From the NCBI GenBank assembly GCA_023159155.1, contig JAJNNX010000008.1, forward strand, positions 1 to 64,000: a stretch of DNA of 64,000 nucleotides, read 5' to 3'. Shown in pieces: positions 50,010 to 60,927 of this stretch (position 1 is the stretch's first letter; each line of letters begins with the position of its first letter). The stretch is from Ustulina deusta. Taxonomy: Eukaryota > Ascomycota > Sordariomycetes > Xylariales > Xylariaceae. The position numbers were made by a program, and so were the translations under genes. The notes under the pieces were generated by a model. The model searched no databases and was not told the origin of the DNA. It saw nothing but the letters and a program-made list of their open reading frames with translations.

Positions 50010-51825
50010 ATGCAGCAACTATGGTTGCCAGCAAAGGATACCAGCGCCGCGCTCTTAGCGCCCATCTTCTTTTCAACTCGATCCAGAATTACCATAACGG
50101 CATTCTTCTCGCGGGCCTTGGCACCATTCTACCGCAGATGCGGTGATTATACCACGATCACGCATACACGGATAGCCGATTGTCCACGATTCAGCTTAGG
50201 CTCGTCCGTGAGAGATCCATGATGTAAAAGCCCACTGGATCTTGAACAAAACCTGCAGGTTATAGGTATCTTATGTCGCCTTTTTAGTCTTGGCTCGTAG
50301 GATATCTTTCTACCACTTCCTGCCGTTTCATCACTGACGCAAACATTTGTCAGGAAGATGTGGTAATTGGAGTAGTCGTGGAAGGACCGAGGCGGGCCTG
50401 GGGAAGCATTGTTGAGCTTCAAGGAAGACGAGCAAAAATTCACAGGCTCAAGACGCTGTCTAGCTCTGGTTTAAATGGTCTCTTTGCCTCGGTATATGAG
50501 ATTCGGATCCATTGGCCTCAGCTTTGAGACACAAGATAAGCGAAAGCCTTAGGAAGTATGTACGACGCAATGGGGTTAAATCTACCGACGAAGAAGGACA
50601 ATTGTATCTTAGGTCCCAAGGTCGAAAGCGCAAGACAATGAAGGCCCTGTTCGTCGCTGATTTATGTCTCTGCTGTGCAAGCTAGAATCGAGGATTTTGG
50701 TGATAGTTGACCGAAGTCGTGGCTTCGATAGACCTGGCGGGCTATCCAGAGGGTATAATAGGAGTCACACCGACCCAAATGCAACTTCTTGACTAGGGTA
50801 CTAGCAAATACTACAATGAACCTAGCGAGACGTACATCACGGGCGCTGTTTGGAACAGACAGGGCTAACCAATGCGATAGTGTGGTTTAACATGAATTAG
50901 GTGAGGAGGATGGATGCGCGAATGGTAAGGCTGCTTCTGGAAGGCCTTTAAGGGCAGTCAACTGGACGATACTCACTCCTGCTGCAACCAATGCATATAT
51001 TCAATTGCTCTGCGCATTAGGAAACACCGTGGAGGACACTTTGCACACGTAGCAGCTATGCTACTGGTAACACCATAGGTGATGTATGCGACTGCTCCCG
51101 TTGTTACACATAATTGCGGTGCGTCACCACGCATCACCTCTATACTTAGTAAGTACTTACCCATGGGTCCCACCCTCTTTCTTTCTTTCTTTTTTTTAAA
51201 AAAAAATAAGAAAATGGAGAATGGGAGGGTGTAATTGAGAAGAGGAAATAACCAACAGCACAGAGAAGGGTATATCTATCAATGTCTAAAGACTTCAGAG
51301 ACAAAGGTTCTGCTTACCAATATTAGGCAAACACTGAGGCCAAAGATTGAGCAGGACATATGTAGAAGAATGCCTATCTACCTAGGTAACCTAGCAACGA
51401 TATGGTATGAATACCCACCTGGGTGGTAGATGAGAAAGAATGCCAATGACTAAGCCTTGACGTGTTACCTAGAGTGGCCAGTCCAACCCAAGCTCTCTCA
51501 TACGCAGTCCGGTGTATTCGAATGGGGATACCAACCTGAGCCATATCGCTTTTAGCCTGGGCTGCCTCGAATTTTGCACAAGTTCATTCGCATAACCCCG
51601 AACCGTAATATACGAATAATAGTAGCCACTTCCCCATAAAACGGTTTTACTACCATCAACCAATCTCCCAGGAAGTCTTATTTTTCTTTATTTATGTTCG
51701 CACATGTAATGTGAGGCATTTGGCCAACCTTGAAACGGTACGGTGCGGTAAATCTTCCTCACGGACTTGTCTAATTCTATATGGATCTTCTCCTCGTACC
51801 CGTTGGTAGAACCGACTACCGCGCT
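50010..51825. other. Intergenic
   Basis: This contains the 3' flank of the ataxin-2 gene and one TACCTAGGTA palindrome (51379-51388). No gene is recognised. Confidence 0.55.
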
Positions 51826-52440
51826 TTACGTCTGCCCTCGCAGCCACTCGTCATTAGCCAGCTCCTAGATCACCGCAGCATCATTCAAATCGTATGGAGG
51901 AAATTCACCTTCCCCTGTCCCTTGAGATGAGTCTCGATTTCTTCAAATGATGTCGGAACCGGCATAGATATACCGCCACAGAATTCCCCTAGATACTAAT
52001 GTATCGTTAGTGGAAATATCGCGTCTCCTAGACCGACTGATGGTGAACTCACCTTTATCGGAAAAGCACCAATAACTCAGGTTTCCCCTGACCGACGTGT
52101 TTCTGAGGGGGTTGGCGCAGAAGTGCTACCATTTCGGCTTCGGTGCGTGTGGAATTCCGGAGCTTGGTTAGTGAATGAATGATCGCCTTCAAAGAGGTCC
52201 CAGACCTGAGAGAAGCGCACACAGGTACGCGTTGGCTATCATAATTTTACATTTGGGTGCTATTCCCAGCTTGATTAATTATCATGCAACCAACATTTCA
52301 TATATCCATGTCGTAGGTTCAGCACGCTCCAGAATAACCTCAGGTGCCCGGTAGATACTAGGCTGTATGTCCTCTCGACGCTCCTCGTGTTCGTAGACGG
52401 CCGGGCCAAAATCGCAAAGACCTTATGCGCCTAAAGAATA
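51826..52440 (-). pseudogene. Decayed SRPK-like protein kinase, C-terminal half
   Basis: On the minus strand, kinase landmarks appear in the right order across several frames. They are GLCDFGPAVYEHEE with the DFG motif (52413-52405), EDIQPSIYRAPEVILE with the APE motif (about 52370-52330), WDLFEGDHSFT (about 52203-52170), EMVALLRQPPQ, GEFCGGISMPVPTSFEEIE (about 51990-51930) and ELANDEWLRGQT before TAA at 51826. This pattern matches fungal SR-protein-kinase-like proteins. Stops and at least two frameshifts break it, and the Asp-Trp helix region after APE is corrupted. The ATP-binding lobe and catalytic loop are not visible upstream. It is a dead, truncated copy. Confidence 0.75.
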
Positions 52441-55139
52441 ACAGCAAGAATAGGTGCAGTTAGCCTCATCAGGGTTTCGGCGGAGAAAGGTCAGCACGCC
52501 CTCCTATAATGGAGGATGCACGAGGCATCGATGTCGTCCGGTCTCTCGACATTGAAAATGTCAAGCAGTTCGCTGACAGCACTGCGGATAGGATGATTTG
52601 CCGTTATCTAGCTGCTCGGCTATTGACGCTGAGTTGACCAATAACTTGAGAGCTACGACAGCCGCTACACGACCAATAGGTGAATAGGTACCGAGTCACA
52701 TAATTAATAGATCTCACCACGGATCGCGTGCAAGCCATGCAGTTGAGCTAGCTCCAAGCCCACCGAAGAAGTGAGACCATACGGGAAGGAAGAGGGGGAG
52801 GGCTGAATGAGTTCAGACTTGATGATGCTGTTGAATATGCACTCGAATAGATGATATCTACTTGGTAACCGTTTAACACCGTGACGCTGTTTTGCGACGG
52901 ACTCGGACTCATAGTTGGAACCTTTGAGGTTACATAAGCAAAGGCAGCAAACTTCAAGTGACACGCTAAACCCAATCTGCCGCCTGTCGGGATTCTAGCT
53001 ATGCGTGAGGTCCTCTCAGCACCCCTGTCTTTAATCGGTTGGGTTCGTATAGGTATTACGTAATTCTAGCTAAGTACTTCTTAGCGCAACTTTTGAAACA
53101 ACCCCTCAATAAACCCTTGGACATCCCCCAGAACCCTGACAGCTCATGAAAACCAGAGAACTTGAGTTGAAACATCAGCGGCCGAAGCGAACCTACAGTA
53201 AAATCGGTGCACTACCTACCCATTCGCCCACCACTGAAAGAGAACTCAACGAATGTGCCTGTGGCTAGCAACTGGCATGTCGGCATAAAAAAGGGTACAC
53301 TGTGTTGCAATACACTCAAAATTTCCCATTACCCCGCAATGGTTTACTCGTCGGGTCTTTCTTCCATGTACATTCTAAACATAGGTATTCATACGCAGCA
53401 GACAACGGCCCTTCTCCGGTTATCCAACCATACTAGGCAAGGGCCTCCTAGTATTTCTGCAATCTTCTGTATGCGCGCGGGCAGCACACTAGTCCACAGG
53501 CTTGTGCAGCATGATTGCTTGTGTAGACGACGACTGCCGAGTAGAAGCAAGCCAGTGGTGGGGCACTCTTCTGCACATCGGCCCCACCTTTCCCGGGCAA
53601 TCGTCAACAGCCAATCGTTAGCCCGTCAGGGTTTCACCAATGCAGGTACCATGTGTCACTAGCCGGTTGAATGGTTTGATTGGCTCTTCTTGACCTCAAA
53701 CAACCTCCTTTCTTCTCTTGAACTTGCTCCATGGAGGCCACCCACCCTACCGATGTGTGCTCTGCTCTTCGTGGATCGTGAACCATAGGTTTTGGTTTCC
53801 TCAGTCGTCATCTTCTTGAACGGCATTCCTCACCAATATTTGACACGTGGATAATGCTAAACCCATGGCCCAACTACACTACCTAACCCAAGCTACGTGC
53901 CAACGTAGTGACGTACCCATCTAGTCGTATACTCCAGCAGAGACGGTGTTCGGCCGTACTGCCTATTCCGTCAATTACCTCTGATTCTCGGTTCTAACTG
54001 CTATGTGAACAGTCGCCCGTTCATCCTAAGCCTCAATGATCTACCTCGGCCTTCATGCGTGAAGTGTATTCTGCGTGGCGATCATTACGAAGCGACTCAG
54101 GGGTGGCGGGGAACGCCACGGCGGTTGTACGTATGTAGCTTGTCTGTCGCCGAGGTACGTCCTCTAGACTAACCTAACCTTGTCTTCTACCCTACCTTAC
54201 CTTCTGTTTCTTATCATGCCTTCACATCGTTAGCATCACATGCGGGCTGTGCTTTTTGGTTGATTCGTTCCGGCAATGTACTCTGGTGTCTCAGAGTTGG
54301 ATTTGAGTAGCCCCCTTCTGCCCAACGTAAGGCAGACAATACGTGGGTTAGTGGAGTTCTATGCTCTGTTTTTCTCGTCGCCTTCTTCTTTTGGACAGCG
54401 AGGTATGTGTAGGTGTGTTGTAATAGCATTGATTCGTACGTCAACAACCCTCGCTATTCCTGATAATAGTGTAGCGTAATTGTAATCCAGGTGTAGGTGC
54501 GTGTATTCCACGTAGTATAAGCGCGCAAGCACTTGGGTGGCTATTACTGAGAAGCAAACCCTAAGAGACCCATTACCTAGGTACACACACGCCACTCACA
54601 TATAAAGAAAGCACTGGGCAACCCGCATCCCGTCTTCATTCCCACCTCCCTTGCCAGGACAATTCTCCTTTCTCTTTCACACACACAACCTCTCTTTCTC
54701 TCTCTCCTTCTATTCTTCGCTTCCGTGTTTACGCGGCATTTTCCCTGGCGGTATCCCGTTCTCTTTCACTTCTCTCACTCGTGGACTGTGACAGTCATTT
54801 CATAGGATCTTGACTTGGGGAACACACTGCCTTGTTCTAGGTTGAGCCACTTGACTTTTACAACATTGTGTCATAAGGACTCTGCAACAAGCTCCCCGTA
54901 CGACCACCTTTGTGCACTCGTCATTCCTTTGAGTGCTACAGGCATTCGCGTCATTGATTATAAGTTGCACGTGGTTTGCGGTGCCCGCCCGGCCTTGGTT
55001 TCTCTCCTTTCATTCATCTGCGAAGGCAGGCACTGCGACTTTTGAGTATCCGGACTGCTGCTAGTCGGCATCGTCGTCATTAACACCAAAAATAAACAAT
55101 TTCACTAGACATTTGGCAACAAACTGCGAGATATCCAAC
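52441..55139. other. Intergenic, with the probable promoter and leader of the AA11 gene
   Basis: No intact gene is recognised. A TACCTAGGTA palindrome is at 54574-54583, and a TATAAA at about 54601-54606 is followed by a long CT-rich tract (about 54640-54780), a common fungal core-promoter layout. If transcription starts there, the AA11 mRNA has a leader of roughly 450-500 bases or a leader intron. Confidence 0.5.
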
Positions 55140-56507
55140 ATGCAGTTCAACACCGGGTTGATGGCCCTCTTGGCTGCTGGTTCAGCCATAGCCCACATGA
55201 ATATGAACGATCCCACTCCCTTGACCTACAAGAACAACCCCAATACGCAGTCAGCGAATATCGACTACTCGATCACCTCCCCGATCACCGCTGCCGAGTA
55301 TCCGTGCAAGAACACCCTCAAGTTTATCGGCACGGCTGATGGCACTGCTGTCGCCACCTACGCCCCTGGCCAGTCCGCAACCATGTCTGTTGAGGGTGGC
55401 GCTTTCCACAACGGCGGGTCGTGCCAACTGTCTCTCTCCTACGACAAGGGAACTAGCTTCACTGTGATCAAGTCCTTCATCGGAAGCTGCCCGACTTCGA
55501 GTGGTGGTACTTTCGCCTTCACCATTCCCTCCGATGCGCCTGAAGGCGATGATGTCGTCTTCGCCTGGACCTGGGTGAACAAGACAGGCAACCGCGAATT
55601 TTACATGTCCTGTGCCATCGTCAACATCGCGGCCGGAAGCGCAAAGCGCGCCATCGCCTCAAATGAGAAGCGTGCCGTAGCCTTCGCCGACCGTCCCCAG
55701 GTCTTCCAGGCCAACCTCGGTGGTACGTATTGCACCAAGGAAGGCCGAGATACGGTATTTCCCGAACCAGGCCCGGATGTCGAGACCAGTGCAGATGCTA
55801 CCACCGGCCCTGCGGTTATCTGTGCAACAGGCGAGGATGCGGCTGAAGGCGACACTAGTTCAGGCTCGGATTCGGGATCCGGCTCCAGTTCTGCCTCCAG
55901 CGCCAGCTCCAGCTCTTCTTCGTCTGCTACTCAGGAACCAGCCACCACCACCTCTACAGCGGCTGAAATGTATGTAACTTCTCCTTTGGCGAGTGTCCCT
56001 GCATCTGCCTACACCCTCCCCATCACTCTTTCAACTCAGTCTCCCAGCGAGATTTTAAGTGTCATTTCTGTCACCAAGTCCAAGCTAACACTGTCTCTTA
56101 GCACGCCAACAGGAGGTGTTTTCCTGACTACCGGTGGCGCCGCTATTCCGACGACTCTAAGCACGGCGACCTCGTCCTCCGCTCCTACATCGTCTTCAGC
56201 GCCTGCAACCTCTGCCCCTGCATCTTCCGCCCCCACATCTTCGGTACCAGCTGTCACCCCCACAACTAGTGTCTCACAGCCAGCCCCTAGCGGTAGCGTG
56301 ACAGGCGCACAGACGGGCGCTTGCAGCGATGAAGGCGCCTGGAATTGCATCGATGGCACAAGTTTCCAGCGCTGCGCATCTGGCCAATGGAGCGCCGTGC
56401 TCTCTATGGCAGCCGGAACTACGTGCAGCCCCGGTGTAAGCGCCACTCTTAACATGAAGAGACACCGTGACAGAGTCCGTCGCCATGGTCACAGGAGGGG
56501 CTGGTAA
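55140..56507 (+). CDS. AA11 lytic polysaccharide monooxygenase with C-terminal module
   Basis: A single exon gives 455 aa. The signal peptide (residues 1-18) ends just before His19, which becomes the mature N-terminal His of the copper histidine brace. The second His is His90 in EGGAFHNGGSCQLSLSYD, and Tyr155 in GNREFYMSC is the axial Tyr. AA11 enzymes cleave chitin oxidatively. A long Ser/Thr/Ala/Pro linker (about residues 245-400) leads to a Cys-containing module, GTSFQRCASGQWS, that resembles the X278 module found on AA11 proteins. A basic tail ends the protein (MKRHRDRVRRHGHRRGW). The frame is open nine codons upstream without a Met, so ATG 55140 is the start. Activity needs a reductant and O2 or H2O2, which makes the neighbouring peroxidase notable. 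Confidence 0.93.
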   Translation: MQFNTGLMALLAAGSAIAHMNMNDPTPLTYKNNPNTQSANIDYSITSPITAAEYPCKNTLKFIGTADGTAVATYAPGQSATMSVEGGAFHNGGSCQLSLSYDKGTSFTVIKSFIGSCPTSSGGTFAFTIPSDAPEGDDVVFAWTWVNKTGNREFYMSCAIVNIAAGSAKRAIASNEKRAVAFADRPQVFQANLGGTYCTKEGRDTVFPEPGPDVETSADATTGPAVICATGEDAAEGDTSSGSDSGSGSSSASSASSSSSSSATQEPATTTSTAAEMYVTSPLASVPASAYTLPITLSTQSPSEILSVISVTKSKLTLSLSTPTGGVFLTTGGAAIPTTLSTATSSSAPTSSSAPATSAPASSAPTSSVPAVTPTTSVSQPAPSGSVTGAQTGACSDEGAWNCIDGTSFQRCASGQWSAVLSMAAGTTCSPGVSATLNMKRHRDRVRRHGHRRGW

Positions 56508-57085
56508 AGGCACCGGCTTGATGCACTGCAGTACGTAACCCCGCCATCTCGGCTATGTTGTTGGGCAAGGGTGGTTGGAAATTTCAGTTTCGATTGTACA
56601 TACCTTTTCCCAATCTTTTATCCCCCCTCCCCCCCTCCCTCCCCGGAGCTTCCAGTTGGAAGTAAGGAGGTACGATTTTCCTGAAACGAGATCTTGTACA
56701 ATATGAGCCAGACGGACGCAGTAAGGCGGCTATGGACAAAATATACCCAGAGGAGAGAACCGCTCGGTCCAAGCGATTTTGATCGCTCAGGTTAGATTCC
56801 GCCATTGCTATGTTCATCTAGCAACGTGTATATCAGCCATTTCCCAATAAAATCTTCAAATCGCTTAACTGGTCAGAACTTTGCACACTGTAAACTCCAC
56901 ATGTCTGCATGCATGTGAGCCTTCGATGACTAGGTATGCCTTAGAGCCTAACGTTTATTCGATGGTGCTTTGCTTTTAAGTGAAAGGCTCATGGCCGACA
57001 CGGGTAAACGAGTACTTTCCTATGTCTCAACCGGCATGTCTTAAACTACCTAACTTAGAAGGATAGCACCCTTACACGATGTAGA
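56508..57085. other. Convergent 3' flanks of the AA11 and peroxidase genes
   Basis: The two genes face each other across 578 bp. No further gene or RNA is seen. Confidence 0.65.
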
Positions 57086-59003
57086 TCACCACCCAGCAAT
57101 CCCACCATCAAGCAGGAGGGTATCAAGCGTTCTCTCGCCTCTCACAAGCCGTACACTCACCGCACCGGTAGGCTGTTCAATACTGGCGTTTCCCTGCCAG
57201 AGCGTGAAACCACCGGGCCCACCAGCGCCTTTCTCTAACGTGATCTCAGCTGATCTCATCGTCGGACTCAGCGTCAGCGGCTGAACCGTCGGCACCGTGA
57301 TTCGGGCCGATAGCCCCGAATCATCCGCGCCTTTCCGCACAGCTATCGTCACCTTGACGGAAGTGCCTTCGACGCTGGACAGGCTCGGGGCGATGACGTA
57401 GTCGTCTTGGATCTCGAACTTGCTGTTGTGGTTGTTGTTGTCGTTGTTGTTGGTCCCTGACAAGCCCCCCGCCACTACTACCGAGAACGACGACGAGCCC
57501 GCGATCTTGGAATGGTCGATGGCGAAATGGGCGAATCGCGTTGCGCCGAAGACGGAGGCGCCCGTTGCGTCCTCGGTGGCGAGGGCCGCGGTGTACCCGT
57601 TCGAGAACACGAGCCTGACTGTCCTTTCCTGCTTCGCCTTTTCTAGGATCTGGATTCGAGGTTTAGTCGGTGTATTAATTTTATTATTTATTATTATTAT
57701 TATTTTTTGGGTTGGGTCCTGGCCAATATTTTGTTGTGCCACACATACTCTGATTCTCCCCGATAATTCCAACCGGCCGCTCCCGGCTATGTCCCAGGTC
57801 ACATTGACGGGCTTGATGCTCATCGGCTGTATGGCGTCCCCGAGCTCGACGTGCGCCGGCACGGTGTTGATGACGCGGCCCAGCAGGCCCACGCAGGTGT
57901 CTAGAAACCCGTCGCCCTGGGCGTAGAGCGCCCTCATCGTCGCGTTGCCGTCGCTCTCGTAGAGCCGCAGATCGGAGCGGCTGGTCTCGTTGAAGCTCGT
58001 CACGAGGGGTCCGCCCCGGTTCCCTGTCCCGTCGATGTACTCTCGGACAACGCGGGAGTCGAACATGCCGCGGGTGGAGTCGAAGTTGATCCCGCCGTTC
58101 GTGTTGTTCGCTGATACCGTGGAATTGTCGGATACCTCGGGAAACCCGCTGTGATGAGCCGACCTGCGATCCCTCAGCTTCTGATTCTTCTTCTCGTCTC
58201 CTACCTAGAGAAGGGGGGAACTCGTTGGCGGAGGTTGTATGGTTGGTCAGTTGGTTATCTCACTGACCCTAGTGTATGACCACAAGCCGTCAACCCAATC
58301 GCGTCCACCTGGTCGAAGCCAGATCTCTCAAACTGCCCGAGCGTCTCCTCCAAGCTCGTCCCCGGCTCCGGGACACCGGTGATAGGGTCCGCGCCCAAGG
58401 CATCGACGCGTCCGGGACGGAAGGGAATATTCCTGCCACCGCAGAGGCTGACAGACAGGACGGTTCCCAGAGCGACGAGATCAGCCACTATTATCATCAC
58501 ACTAGATATTAGATTACTATCACCCACAAGCTACTACTACTACTACTAGGACTACTAATCACTGCTGGCGTCGTAAGTCGAAACTCACTAGGGACAAACT
58601 CGTTCACGAACGGCCGCCAGAACGTGAAGCTGTCGTTGAACGCGCTCCCCTTGTTCTCCTCCCGGAACGTCTCGAATCCAATGCTGGCGTCGATGCCGCC
58701 CGTGCCGGCCTCCACGTCGGCGGTGACGAAGTCGTGGAACAGGACGCGTAGCCATTGCGCGGACGTCGTGCGGCCCGAGTTGTCGGCGGCCGCGCCGATC
58801 TCCGTCACGTACCGCGTGCACGGCGTGATGGCCGACGAGAAGTTGGAGGCGTAGGCGTCCCAGTTGTCCACCAGGATGTGCTCCAGCTGCGAGACCTGCG
58901 CATTCGGGTAGTAGAACATGGCTGCTGCTCTCCGCATGCATGGCTGCAGGAAGAAGTGTAGCAGTAGCTGGCGTTTGAGGGTCCGACGATGCATCTTTGG
59001 CAT
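57086..59003 (-). CDS. Secreted ascomycete heme peroxidase (AA2-like)
   Basis: Four exons, 59003-58589, 58487-58268, 58163-57749 and 57649-57086, give 537 aa. Introns are 101, 104 and 99 bp. The N-terminus has a basic, hydrophobic leader that may be a signal peptide; the start could also be the Met at 58994. Distal heme motif RVLFHDFVTADVEAGTGGID, then MADLVALGTVLSV, and proximal heme motif GLTACGHTLGS followed by HHSGFPEV identify the plant/fungal peroxidase superfamily. A long C-terminal region without catalytic motifs follows, as in related ascomycete proteins. Splice sites restore family sequence (VPMADLVAL, TLGSAHHSGF). The third intron is in frame and stop-free (see findings). No WSC domain is present. 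It likely oxidises small substrates with H2O2 outside the cell. Confidence 0.88.
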
Positions 59004-59949
59004 TATTACCGTGTGCGCGGACCGATATATCTACTCTGAATTCGGCGGCGAGGAGGAAGGACATCGACAATGGAGGAATCCAACCGACCAAACGGCGGTG
59101 GGTCGGTCGGTCGACCACGCCTCGGGAGGGGAACTTATAAAAAACCCATCATCGCCCACCGAGTCTAGTGCGTCTTCAACGTCCAGGGATACAAGTGTAG
59201 ATAGGGCGTTCGTGATCACATTGCATGCACCCTGTGTCGGCGATGACTTGCCAGTTTAAGATGGAGCTCCCACGTATCGCGGGGAATATGAATGGTGGGC
59301 GTATCCTTGTCTGTTGCAAGGGTTACTGAACAACCTCATGGATTACTGAACAATATTCAATCAGACCATCTCCTTTTTAAGCTGGCGGGGCTAGAACCAG
59401 CCCAAAGGTTCCAAGGAGTGAGGGTTAAAGACCTAGTCAGCGTCACGATATAGATAAAGACCAGCTTAACTCGTTACATAATCTTCTGTCATGACTGGGG
59501 GGGTATCTACATTGTGTATGGATGGGGCTTTCGTAGAAACACCAGGAGCCATTCTAGTTTGGAGAACATACTAGCCCATCCGCCAGTCAAAATATAAACC
59601 GTACTAATAATCACCGAGAAATTTACTGATAGCAATGTAGGTAAATATAATCCATCTTCGCTACATCCAAAAGATAAAGAGACAAAGACGTGGGCTTGGT
59701 ATTAAAACAAGTAGCCATTTAATGATTACTGATGAATGAGGATTAGCACATGGAATCGAGAGAGGGATCATTGAAGACTCATGATAAATATTATAATAGA
59801 AAATAAGCTAACTGAAGTCGGACTGGATGCTTGTAGGAAGTGTTCAAATATCATATTTATCTACCTATGCCCTATGCGAGTAAAGTCCTTCAGGACCGCT
59901 CTCAAATCTACCACACTACCTTGATAAATGCCCTTCAGGCCCAGAGCAC
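59004..59949. other. Intergenic
   Basis: The left part is the peroxidase upstream region and the right part is the SRR1-like gene 3' flank. No gene is recognised. Confidence 0.6.
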
Positions 59950-60927
59950 TTAATCCGCCCGCCACGGAATGGTACTATTGTTCCGAATATACCAAGTGTT
60001 CTCCCAGAACGCTCTCTGTCCCGAAACCGGCAACTCGACGGCGCGGTACTCCTCCGCCAGCATTCTCCGCGAGCGCGCAGAGTCGACGTCGGCCCGCATA
60101 TCCGGCAACAACAACAACTCCGGAGCAGCAGCTCTCGGCTCCGCCGCCGCCGTCGGTTCCTGCGCTCTCATGCAGATGAGGGCCGGCCGCGCGAGATCGG
60201 CGATGATTTGGCGGAAGGGGAAGTTTGGGTGGTGGGCGAGGACCACCGTGTTCTCGTCGACGAGGGCGAAGCCCTTGGCCCCGAACCCCTCGACGACGTC
60301 GAATTCGAATTCCGCGAGCACCTTCTTGCACACGTCAGTATAGAGCGGGTCCTGCACGGCAACGGCCACGTTCGGGGAGGAACTCACTTCTCCTACTGCC
60401 CTGGCAATGACTCTCGCAGCGGCGTGTTCGTAGAAGGTCTGGGGCGGCCCCGGGCGGAGAAACCCGATGCGCCCGAGTCCGAAGGCAATAACTTTGTTCA
60501 CTGTGCATCCTTTCAGGTGAGTCCGGACTAAACTGGCCATGGCAACCCCTTCTTCGCTCGACTCGAACTCTTGCAGAGTCTGGGCGAAGGCTTGCCTAGT
60601 CTCTTCCTCGGTCTGGTTTGGCCCGTTAAATATCATCGTCGTGTTATATACGGGGAAGAATAGGTCGGCCTTACCGCGGGCCTCGAGGCGTCCAAGATCC
60701 CTTTCGTCCTGAAAAGCTACAATATTGGCGGGCCTCCTACAGCCGGGTGCTAAATCTCTCGGCCCAAGGCCCACGCCCTTGTTCGTATTCTTGCTCCTGA
60801 CAGTATTGCCGGAGTTGTTTTGAAGCTTGATGGAATCGCCATCGTTTGCGAGCTCTGCCTCGATATCGTTAAGGATTTCCCGGGTGTACAGCGGCTGGTA
60901 CACGGGTAAGTCGGTTGTGGAAGACAT
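59950..60927 (-). CDS. SRR1-like domain protein
   Basis: A single exon gives 325 aa. The core NKVIAFGLGRIG, followed by EHAAARVIARAV and VAVQDPLYTDVCKKVL, matches the SRR1-like domain of fungal proteins. That domain is named after Arabidopsis SRR1, a clock and light-signalling factor, and is related to yeast Ber1. The N-terminal third (MSSTTDLPVYQPLYTREILN onward) is typical of filamentous-fungal members. A Gly/Ala-rich insert precedes the C-terminal segment ending in NNSTIPWRAD. No signal peptide or membrane segment is visible, so it is probably cytosolic or nuclear. The biochemical role is unknown. Confidence 0.8.
   Translation of the reverse strand: MSSTTDLPVYQPLYTREILNDIEAELANDGDSIKLQNNSGNTVRSKNTNKGVGLGPRDLAPGCRRPANIVAFQDERDLGRLEARGKADLFFPVYNTTMIFNGPNQTEEETRQAFAQTLQEFESSEEGVAMASLVRTHLKGCTVNKVIAFGLGRIGFLRPGPPQTFYEHAAARVIARAVGEVSSSPNVAVAVQDPLYTDVCKKVLAEFEFDVVEGFGAKGFALVDENTVVLAHHPNFPFRQIIADLARPALICMRAQEPTAAAEPRAAAPELLLLPDMRADVDSARSRRMLAEEYRAVELPVSGQRAFWENTWYIRNNSTIPWRAD

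Noticed and set aside
53207..53662. 151-aa plus-strand ORF
   Set aside because: Unrecognisable sequence rich in Ser/His/Arg, typical of chance frames in non-coding fungal DNA.
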